From positions 1 to 12,121 of the forward strand of contig USMP01000012.1 of the NCBI GenBank assembly GCA_900555795.1: DNA of 12,121 nt, read 5' to 3'. This DNA comes from an uncultured Eubacteriales bacterium (GTDB lineage: Bacteria > Bacillota > Clostridia > Oscillospirales > Oscillospiraceae). Numbering within the stretch: the stretch's first letter is position 1; every line of letters starts with the position of its first letter. The translations under genes and the position numbers were made by a program. Under the pieces are notes generated by a model. That model was not told the DNA's origin. It saw only the letters and a program-made list of their open reading frames with translations, and did no database searches. Shown here one piece after another: positions 7,425 through 12,121 of the stretch.

Positions 7425-8363
7425 TTACATCAAAGCAGCGATCAGCTGCGAAACAGTCTGAATGGATGCGGGATGCTTGAGGATGACGGCGTCGCTGCCG
7501 TAAGCCAGGCAGGCGGCGGCGGTCTCAACCTCCATATCGATGCCCCGCTCCTCCTGGCAGCCCCACTCGGGCACATCGCTCTCGGAGGCGGTGGACTCCT
7601 TCACACCCCAGGTCTCCACGCCCACGGGGGTGATGATGGGCATCTGCAGGGTGGCGTCGTTCTGGCTGAGGGCGGCGGCCTTCACACGCTCCAGGGTGGA
7701 AACCACATACTCAAAGCCGTAGCCCGCGGCGGCGGAGCCCACGTTCATGGCCACGTTGTGGCCGTCCACGCCCATCTGGGTGATGAGGACGTTCAGCTGC
7801 TTGGCCAGGTTGATATCCACGGCGGACTCAGCGCCCACCTTCTGGCCGTAAGCAAGGCCCGCGCCGGCGGCGATACCCTTGTAGTTCTCCTCCTTGGCGG
7901 AGAGGACCAGGATGTTCTTGCCCTGGAGGGCCTCGGACACCTTGGCGAAGAGGTCGGCGTCCTTCTCCGTGTTCTTGCAGCCAGCCACCACGATGGGCTT
8001 ATCCACTACCTCGGCAACAGCCTTGGCGTCGGCCACACAGTCCTCCACGGACTTGTTGGCCCCGTTGGGGTCGGCGTCGTCAAAACGGATGCAGACGAAA
8101 TCCACATGCTCCAGCTCCGCGGCCTTCTTGGCCCGCTGGGCCAGGGTGTCACAGCCGGCGTAGAAGCTGGCCAGACCCTCGCAGGGCTGGGCGGGATCAT
8201 CGGACACATCGATCCCGATCTTGGGGCGATTGGCGATCGGCGCATCAAAGGAATAGAAATTGAATACGTTCTGACCGCCCAGAGTGGTGGCCTTGTCGCC
8301 GGTACCCAGCGTCAATTCATTGATTTTGGCGCTAAATACCTGAGGTTTTTTTGCAAACGGCAT
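7425..8363 (-). CDS. acsD: Corrinoid iron-sulfur protein small subunit AcsD
   Basis: The 312-residue protein aligns along its whole length with the small CFeSP subunit (about 320 residues in Moorella), a TIM barrel that pairs with AcsC and caps the cobalamin. Visible matches include NRPKIGIDV, DDADPNGANKSVEDCV, EENYK, LDIN-like SAVDINLAKQLNVLI, GYGFEYVVSTLERV and the C-terminal ILKHPASI block. It lacks Fe-S ligands, as expected. GGGAG lies 9 bases before the ATG. The stop codon is part of TAAGGAGG, the ribosome site of the acsC-acsE gene, which suggests near-equimolar synthesis of the two subunits. Confidence 0.96.
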   Translation of the reverse strand: MPFAKKPQVFSAKINELTLGTGDKATTLGGQNVFNFYSFDAPIANRPKIGIDVSDDPAQPCEGLASFYAGCDTLAQRAKKAAELEHVDFVCIRFDDADPNGANKSVEDCVADAKAVAEVVDKPIVVAGCKNTEKDADLFAKVSEALQGKNILVLSAKEENYKGIAAGAGLAYGQKVGAESAVDINLAKQLNVLITQMGVDGHNVAMNVGSAAAGYGFEYVVSTLERVKAAALSQNDATLQMPIITPVGVETWGVKESTASESDVPEWGCQEERGIDMEVETAAACLAYGSDAVILKHPASIQTVSQLIAALM

Positions 8364-8418
8364 ATTGGTGTACTCCCTTCAATTATGTTTGTGTTTGCCT
8401 GTATGAAAAAGTATGAAC

Positions 8419-9189
8419 TCACAGGGACAGCTGATCGAAGATACGGTGAACCGCCTGCTTGACGGGGCTGTTCTCCGGCACGGTGACGCTGGGCTTTCCC
8501 TCCGCGTCGTACTCATAAACAGCGTCGTCGTGGGGGACGATGCCGATCAGGCGCATCCCGTACCTGTCGATCTCCTGGCGCACGCCGTCGCTGATCTGGC
8601 CGCCGGGGGCCCGGTTGATAATCAGGCCCACCTCCTTCGCGCCCAGCTTCAGTTCGCCGATCATCTCCGCCAGGCGGCCGGCGGCCTGGACGCCCCGGCG
8701 GGAACAGTCGCTGACCAGCAAAATGGTGTCCACCTGGGGCAGCACGCCCCGGCTCAGGTGCTCCAGCCCCGCCTCATTGTCCACCACAATATAGCGGTAG
8801 TTTTTGGCGTACTTGGCCACCTGGGTGGTCAGGATACCGTTGACGTAGCAGTAGCAGCCCTTGCCCTGGGTGCGGCCCATGACCAGCAGGTCAAAGTTGT
8901 CCGCCTCGGTGAGGGCGTCGCTGAACATCATCTCCGCGTAGTCGGCCTTGGTCATGCCGGCGGGGATGGGGCTGACGGGGGCCAGTTCCGCCTGGGCAAT
9001 GTTCTCCCGGATATCTCCCAGGGTCATCTCCACATCCACCCCCAGCACCTCGTTGAGGTTGGAGTTGGCGTCAGCGTCCACGGCCAGGACAGGCCCGTTC
9101 TTCTTCTGGCAGAGGTACTCGATGAGCATACCGCAGATGGTGGTCTTGCCCACGCCGCCCTTGCCGGCCAGTGCGATGGTTTGTGCCAT
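8419..9189 (-). CDS. cooC: CooC/AcsF-type nickel-insertion ATPase
   Basis: This 256-residue MinD/ParA-class P-loop ATPase has a deviant Walker A at residues 9-17 (GKGGVGKTT, Lys10 as signature lysine) and a C-Y-C motif at 112-114. That is the same CxC position as the metal-binding cysteines of Carboxydothermus CooC1. The family delivers nickel to CO dehydrogenase; the AcsF branch matures acetyl-CoA synthase. Because acsB but no CODH gene is nearby, the target could be either, and sequence alone does not decide. AGGAG sits 8 bases before the ATG. It is co-directional with acsD (55-base gap) and separated from metF by a 110-base spacer with a large hairpin. Confidence 0.93.
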   Translation of the reverse strand: MAQTIALAGKGGVGKTTICGMLIEYLCQKKNGPVLAVDADANSNLNEVLGVDVEMTLGDIRENIAQAELAPVSPIPAGMTKADYAEMMFSDALTEADNFDLLVMGRTQGKGCYCYVNGILTTQVAKYAKNYRYIVVDNEAGLEHLSRGVLPQVDTILLVSDCSRRGVQAAGRLAEMIGELKLGAKEVGLIINRAPGGQISDGVRQEIDRYGMRLIGIVPHDDAVYEYDAEGKPSVTVPENSPVKQAVHRIFDQLSL

Positions 9190-9226
9190 AGTATCGTCTC
9201 CTTTGGGATAGGTTGGGTCAAGGCGG

Positions 9227-9274
9227 GGAAACGGATCGCCGCGCCGCCGGCATAGCGGCGCGGAAATCCGTTCC
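9227..9274 (-). other. Large intercistronic hairpin between metF and cooC
   Basis: Two nested arm pairs are visible: an outer GGAAACGGAT with ATCCGTTCC (one bulge) and a perfect inner 8-bp CGCGCCGC with GCGGCGCG around a 7-base loop, separated by a small internal loop. There is no U-run on the minus strand after it, so it is a weak terminator candidate. It better fits an mRNA stability or processing element, or a partial attenuator. Confidence 0.5.
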
Positions 9275-9299
9275 GTGTGCGAAGAATATCCGCCCCGGC

Positions 9300-10226
9300 T
9301 TACAGATCGACGATGCCGGACTCCTTGACGATCCGGGCCACGTCGTCGTACTTGTTGAGGGCATAGAGGTGAATGCCGTCGATGCCGCAGGCGCGGTACT
9401 CATCGATCTGGCGGATGGTGTACGCAATGCCGGCCTCCTTGAAGCTGGCCTTCTTGCCGGCCACGTCGGCGTCAAAGGGCTCTTTGTCGAAGGGGTTGGG
9501 GAAGATCCAGTTCTTGGAGATAATCTCGCAGAGCTCCCGGGGCATCACGCAGCCATTGCGGGAGAGGGCCATGTTGATGGTGGCGGCCTGATCCAGGATG
9601 GGCATGATACCCACGTCCACAGGCATCCAGATGCCGGCGGCCCGGATGGCGTCCAGCCACCAGCGGAACTGGTCCATATCCCAGCACAGCTGGGTCATGA
9701 TGTAGTCGGCGCCCTCATCCTGCTTCTGCTTGAGGAAGCCGATGTCGGCCTCGATGCTGCGGCAGGCGATGTGGCCCTCGGGAGAGCCGGCCACAGCGAT
9801 GGTAAACTTGTCGCCGAACTCACGGCGCACAAACTTCACCAGTTCGGTGGCGTAGTGCAGATCCCCGCCGGTGCCGGTCCAGCCGAAGGGCAGGTCGCCC
9901 CGCAGGGCCAGCATGTGGTCCACGCCGTGGGCCAGGTAGTTGTTCAGCTGCTCCTTAATGCCCTCACGGGTATTGCCGATGCAGGTGAAGTGGGTAACGG
10001 GGGTGCACTTGCCGTCCTTCTTGATCTTGTCCAGAACCTCCAGGTTCTTGCCCACATTGGTGCCGCCCGCGCCGTAGGTGCAGGAGATATAGTCAGGATT
10101 CAGGGTGTACAGCTTCTCCAGCACACCGCCCTCGCCACACAGCTTCTCCATGCCCACATCCGTCTTAGGGGGGAATACTTCAAAGGAAAAAGCCGCTCTC
10201 TCTTCAAAAATCTCAGAAACGCGCAT
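9300..10226 (-). CDS. metF: Methylenetetrahydrofolate reductase MetF
   Basis: The 308-residue flavoenzyme reduces 5,10-methylene-H4folate to 5-methyl-H4folate, the methyl donor for the AcsE domain. The family signatures are the FSFEVFPPK strand with E16 (equivalent to E. coli Glu28), the SCTYGAGGT loop, the ALRGD motif with D111, a TQLCWD strand, and the GIMPI and GIHLYALN blocks near the C terminus. I chose the ATG at 10226 because GGAGG lies 8 bases upstream. The longer in-frame starts at 10241 and 10268 lie at or beyond that ribosome site and add no conserved residues. In many acetogens MetF works with the Zn-containing partner MetV; no metV is seen here. Confidence 0.93.
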   Translation of the reverse strand: MRVSEIFEERAAFSFEVFPPKTDVGMEKLCGEGGVLEKLYTLNPDYISCTYGAGGTNVGKNLEVLDKIKKDGKCTPVTHFTCIGNTREGIKEQLNNYLAHGVDHMLALRGDLPFGWTGTGGDLHYATELVKFVRREFGDKFTIAVAGSPEGHIACRSIEADIGFLKQKQDEGADYIMTQLCWDMDQFRWWLDAIRAAGIWMPVDVGIMPILDQAATINMALSRNGCVMPRELCEIISKNWIFPNPFDKEPFDADVAGKKASFKEAGIAYTIRQIDEYRACGIDGIHLYALNKYDDVARIVKESGIVDL

Positions 10227-10234
10227 ATACAGGT

Positions 10235-10239
10235 CCTCC
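10235..10239 (-). promoter_or_regulatory. Ribosome binding site deciding the metF start
   Basis: GGAGG on the minus strand lies 8 bases before the ATG at 10226 and falls within the codons of a longer alternative reading, which makes the 308-residue form the likely product. Confidence 0.7.
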
Positions 10240-10260
10240 ATATGTGTCAGTATATTTACA

Positions 10261-10305
10261 AGCGGCACCGCCGCTATGGGTGACAGTCAGCCGCCCCCGG
10301 CGGCT
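10261..10305 (-). other. Tandem GC hairpins between the 73-residue gene and metF
   Basis: Two short perfect hairpins lie in the 78-base spacer: a 7-bp stem at 10289-10305 (AGCCGCC with GGCGGCT), touching the stop codon of the upstream gene, and a 6-bp stem at 10261-10275 (AGCGGC with GCCGCT). Neither has a real U-run, so partial termination or mRNA processing that sets metF levels is possible. Confidence 0.4.
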
Positions 10306-10526
10306 CAAACGGGCGTGAAGGAGTACCGCTTGCGCAGTCCGGCGGTATCCGTGTGGTACACCGCCGTCCCATCCGCCAGCAGTTCCTTTTCAATTGCGGC
10401 CCGGGGCTCCAGTGACCGGACATAGGCGTCGGTATCCTCCACCGACACCTCCTGGAACGCCACGTCCCGCATCTGGTTGTTGCTGCACTGGTTAAAAATC
10501 TCGCAGCACAGTTCGTAGTCCGCCAT
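10305..10526 (-). CDS. Small protein of unknown function with N-terminal Cys cluster, in the nickel-accessory operon
   Basis: The 73-residue protein is not recognised. Three cysteines cluster near the N terminus (C7, C8, C14), which could bind a metal, followed by an acidic, mixed helix/strand stretch and a basic C terminus ending RKRYSFTPV. There is no signal peptide or membrane segment. It starts 4 bases after the stop of the CooT-like gene without a good ribosome site of its own (GAGG lies only 2 bases away), so translation is probably coupled. Its position between a nickel-protein gene and metF suggests a role in metal handling or in the C1 pathway, but that is inference from context only. 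Confidence 0.7.
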   Translation of the reverse strand: MADYELCCEIFNQCSNNQMRDVAFQEVSVEDTDAYVRSLEPRAAIEKELLADGTAVYHTDTAGLRKRYSFTPV

Positions 10527-10530
10527 GGCC

Positions 10531-10719
10531 TCAGTCCGCGGCCACGATGACCGTGCCCGCTGTCAGGTCCGCAGACACAAAGCGGCCGGTGATCTCCGTC
10601 ACCGCCCCCATCACGTCCTCAAACCGCAGCTTGTCCCCCTCCACCGTGATGGTGGACACAAAGCGGCAGAGAATGTTGTCGTCCTGCTTTTCTCTGTTAT
10701 AAATGGTCGAAAGGCACAT
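10531..10719 (-). CDS. cooT: CooT-like nickel-binding protein
   Basis: This 62-residue protein begins Met-Cys and continues as a small beta-rich domain with VEGDKLRFEDVMG and a final hydrophobic strand (TVIVAAD). The size, the Cys2 and the EGD...DV-G core match the CooT family, whose Rhodospirillum rubrum member binds one nickel per dimer through Cys2 and assists CO dehydrogenase maturation. AAGGAG lies 8 bases before the ATG at 10719. It sits 26 bases behind the His-rich gene and directly before the 73-residue gene, in the same operon as cooC. Family assignment is good; nickel delivery to AcsB or CODH is inferred. Confidence 0.8.
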   Translation of the reverse strand: MCLSTIYNREKQDDNILCRFVSTITVEGDKLRFEDVMGAVTEITGRFVSADLTAGTVIVAAD

Positions 10720-10745
10720 TGCGATCGCTCCTTTGCTTGTTGCGT

Positions 10746-11033
10746 CTACTTCTTCAGCAGTTCCAGCGCGTGGGACAGATAGCCGTTGGCCTGGTCAAAG
10801 GCCTCCACGGCGTGGAGCATCTGGTGCTGGGCCTCCCCGGTCAGCTGGCCGGCCAGATCGCTGAGTTCGGAGGCGTGGTGAATGTTGTGGTCCAGCATAT
10901 ACTGCAGTACCGCCACTGTCTGCTCGCTGACCGCGCCGCCCTCCGCCCGGAGAGGCCCGTGGTCATGGGTGTGGATGTGCTCCGCCCCACCGTGGTCGTG
11001 GGTGTGCTCATGGGTATGATCAAGATGTCCCAT
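10746..11033 (-). CDS. His-rich metal-binding protein, CooJ-like
   Basis: The 95-residue protein opens with a histidine-rich tail: ten His in the first 25 residues (3, 6, 8, 10, 12, 14, 19, 21, 23, 25), interspersed with Asp/Glu, and 16 His overall with no Cys. Residues 35-95 are predicted by eye to be helical and amphipathic (VLQYMLD, AVEAFDQ, LSHALELLKK). I chose the ATG at 11033 because GGAGG lies 7 bases upstream; an ATG 7 codons earlier overlaps that site. First gene of the nickel/C1 operon and followed by cooT, it resembles R. rubrum CooJ in composition and context, but here the His-rich part is N-terminal. A nickel store or chaperone is likely; zinc is the main alternative. Confidence 0.75.
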   Translation of the reverse strand: MGHLDHTHEHTHDHGGAEHIHTHDHGPLRAEGGAVSEQTVAVLQYMLDHNIHHASELSDLAGQLTGEAQHQMLHAVEAFDQANGYLSHALELLKK

Positions 11034-11078
11034 TTTGTCTCCTCCTCGAAACAAATTGACATAATTTTAACTAAATAT

Positions 11079-11107
11079 ACTATACCGCAAATATGCCCGT
11101 TTTGCAA
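11079..11107 (-). promoter_or_regulatory. Promoter of the nickel-accessory/metF/cooC/acsD operon
   Basis: On the minus strand TTGCAA (11102-11107, four of six) is 17 bases from TATAGT (11079-11084, five of six). Transcription would begin about 40 bases before the His-rich gene, in a strongly AT-rich leader with GGAGGAG just before the ATG. Confidence 0.65.
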
Positions 11108-11262
11108 GATATATCCCCGCAATATTTCAAGAAATTTTTCCTGAATTTTTGTAAAAGGAGGCAAAAGACGGGCTTTTTTCCCCTCTCGCCCCACTTCCAC
11201 CCCCTCTGCCCGGCGCCGCCGCCTGCCGGCAGGCGTTCCACCCCCATTTCAGAAGGAATCTG
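11108..11262. other. Divergent intergenic region with 16-bp palindrome
   Basis: The 327-base gap between the His-rich gene and the lipoprotein gene holds two divergent promoters at its flanks and no gene that I can see. In its middle a perfect 16-bp palindrome, CGCCTGCCGGCAGGCG (11220-11235), lies about 28 bases before the -35 box of the rightward promoter, as an operator might. A run of pyrimidines (11175-11210) separates it from the AT-rich leftward promoter. Confidence 0.4.
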
Positions 11263-11291
11263 TTTACAAATATGAAAAAAGATGCTACGAT
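11263..11291 (+). promoter_or_regulatory. Probable promoter of the lipoprotein gene
   Basis: TTTACA (11263-11268, five of six) and TACGAT (11286-11291, four of six) are 17 bases apart. The leader of about 60 bases contains a small CCGCA/TGCGG hairpin (11319-11334) and AGGAGG at 11346-11351, 9 bases before the ATG. Confidence 0.5.
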
Positions 11292-11360
11292 AAATCAGAT
11301 CATGTCACTTAACGCGCTCCGCAGAAAAATGCGGACGTACCGAATAGGAGGAATCCGGCT

Positions 11361-12121
11361 ATGGGTCAAAAATGGCTCTGGGCGGCACTGGCCGCCCTGG
11401 TATTTCTAACCGCCTGCGGCGCCCGGGCCGCGGAGGGAGAGGCGGTGGATCTGGGCCCCCTGCCGGATGAGTCGGTGCCCCTGGCCGGGGCCCCTGCCGT
11501 CAGTTCCGTCCTGGCGCCGGAGGCAACCGGCGTGGACACCAAGAAAAACGCCTCCGCCACCATCGACTACTCCAACCGCTCCGACGGCTACGTCATGGTA
11601 GCCTGGACCGGCGGCGGCAGTCCCAAGCTGAAGGTGCGGGTGACGGGCCCCAGCGGCACCATCTACACCTACAACCTCCGCACCGACGGCAGCTACGACA
11701 CCTTCCCCCTGTCCGACGGCAGCGGCGGCTACTCGGTGACGGTGTACAAGAACATCTCCGGCACCAACTATTCCACTGTGCTCGCCGGCAAGCTGGACGC
11801 CCAGCTGGCGGACGAATTCGCCCCCTTCCTGCGGCCCAACCAGTATGTCAGCTTCTCCGCCGACAGCACTGCCGTGGCCAAGGCCGCGGAGCTCTGTCAG
11901 GATCTCACCGAGAACCTGGACAAGGTATCGGCGGTGTACAACTTTGTGGTGGATACCCTGACCTACGACAAGGAGAAGGCCTCCTCGGTGCAGAGCGGCT
12001 ACCTGCCGGACGTGGACAAGGTGCTGGAGGAGAAGAAAGTGCGCCGTCTGGGGGGCAGCCGGGACATCCCCTTCGACGTGCGGATCGTGGCGGCGGTAAA
12101 CGAGAAGCCTCAGAAGCTCAT
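11361..12121 (+). CDS. Lipoprotein with transglutaminase-like region, 3' end partial and probably chimeric
   Basis: The frame is open to the window edge (253 complete codons). Residues 1-19 are a lipoprotein signal peptide with lipobox L16-T-A-C19, so the mature protein would be anchored outside the cell. Residues about 60-135 form a Gly/Thr-rich beta domain with repeated Tyr (YIYTYNLRTDG-like strands). Residues about 190-220 (DKVSAVYNFVVDTLTYD ... QSGYLPDVDK) match the start of transglutaminase-like domains, before the catalytic Cys. From about V221 onward the protein no longer follows that family and instead resembles a sigma-54 activator, so the catalytic Cys, His and Asp are not present. 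It is divergent from the acs operon, and a functional link is not evident. Confidence 0.7.
   Translation, partial: MGQKWLWAALAALVFLTACGARAAEGEAVDLGPLPDESVPLAGAPAVSSVLAPEATGVDTKKNASATIDYSNRSDGYVMVAWTGGGSPKLKVRVTGPSGTIYTYNLRTDGSYDTFPLSDGSGGYSVTVYKNISGTNYSTVLAGKLDAQLADEFAPFLRPNQYVSFSADSTAVAKAAELCQDLTENLDKVSAVYNFVVDTLTYDKEKASSVQSGYLPDVDKVLEEKKVRRLGGSRDIPFDVRIVAAVNEKPQKL
12021..12121 (+). other. Sigma-54 activator-like AAA+ fragment joined in frame (suspected chimera)
   Basis: The last ~33 codons read VLEEKKVRRLGGSRDI followed by FDVRIVAAVNEKP. This matches the conserved stretch of NtrC-family AAA+ domains (VLQE-x-VRR-GG-x-xI-x-VDVRIIAATN), including sensor I. It is unrelated to the lipoprotein or to a transglutaminase, where a Gly-x-Cys-x-Asp-Tyr motif would be expected next. 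The joint lies within GTGCTGGAGGAGAAGAA (12021-12037), a word that fits both families in the same frame. Confidence 0.65.

Noticed and set aside
5155..7461. 768-codon plus-strand open frame opposite acsC-acsE
   Set aside because: Mirror of the real gene: codon bias removes stops on the opposite strand; no ribosome site or recognisable domain.
11055..11084. Plus-strand TTGACA at 11056-11061 as a rightward promoter
   Set aside because: The nearest -10 boxes give spacings of 14 or 19 bases and the downstream gene is about 280 bases away; a better placed promoter exists at 11263-11291.
11302..11409. Possible short leader ORF (starting MSLNALRRK) before the lipoprotein gene
   Set aside because: No ribosome site, out of frame with and overlapping the well-supported gene start; probably chance.

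Overview
The window (about 60% G+C by eye) carries a carbonyl-branch Wood-Ljungdahl (reductive acetyl-CoA) cluster from an anaerobic Clostridia-type bacterium. The proteins resemble Moorella/Clostridium Acs proteins. G+C-rich codon use, AGGAGG-type ribosome sites and intrinsic terminators suggest a high-G+C Firmicute such as an Oscillospiraceae-like gut anaerobe; the family assignment is inference. No rRNA, tRNA, CRISPR or insertion sequence is visible.

Layout. Nearly all pathway genes read on the minus strand, so the main operon runs right to left from a promoter near 11079-11107. Its order is a His-rich CooJ-like metal-binding protein, a CooT-like nickel protein, a 73-residue unknown with an N-terminal Cys cluster, metF, cooC, acsD, and one gene in which acsC (large corrinoid iron-sulfur protein subunit) is fused to acsE (methyl-H4folate:CFeSP methyltransferase). 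This unit ends at a strong bidirectional terminator at 5064-5103. A short plus-strand cassette follows: a Lar-like zinc-ribbon protein with its own promoter and terminator, then a small membrane ORF interrupted by an in-frame TAG. Two separately promoted minus-strand genes lie to the left: acsB (acetyl-CoA synthase), ended by a UUCG-loop terminator, and acsV (reductive activator of the corrinoid protein), which has a near-consensus promoter.

How it works together. MetF makes methyl-H4folate. The AcsE part passes the methyl group to the cobalt of the AcsC/AcsD corrinoid protein, and AcsV reductively rescues inactive Co(II). AcsB joins methyl, CO and CoA into acetyl-CoA at its Ni-containing A-cluster. 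CooC, the CooT-like and the His-rich proteins form a plausible nickel supply and insertion set. The CO dehydrogenase subunit (acsA/cooS), metV and the upstream C1-folate genes are not in this window.

At the right end, a divergent plus-strand gene starts as a lipoprotein with a transglutaminase-type region. In its last ~100 bases it switches in frame to sequence that looks like the AAA+ domain of a sigma-54 activator. This is probably an assembly chimera, or else a true recombination joint, so the last ~85-100 bases should be treated with caution.
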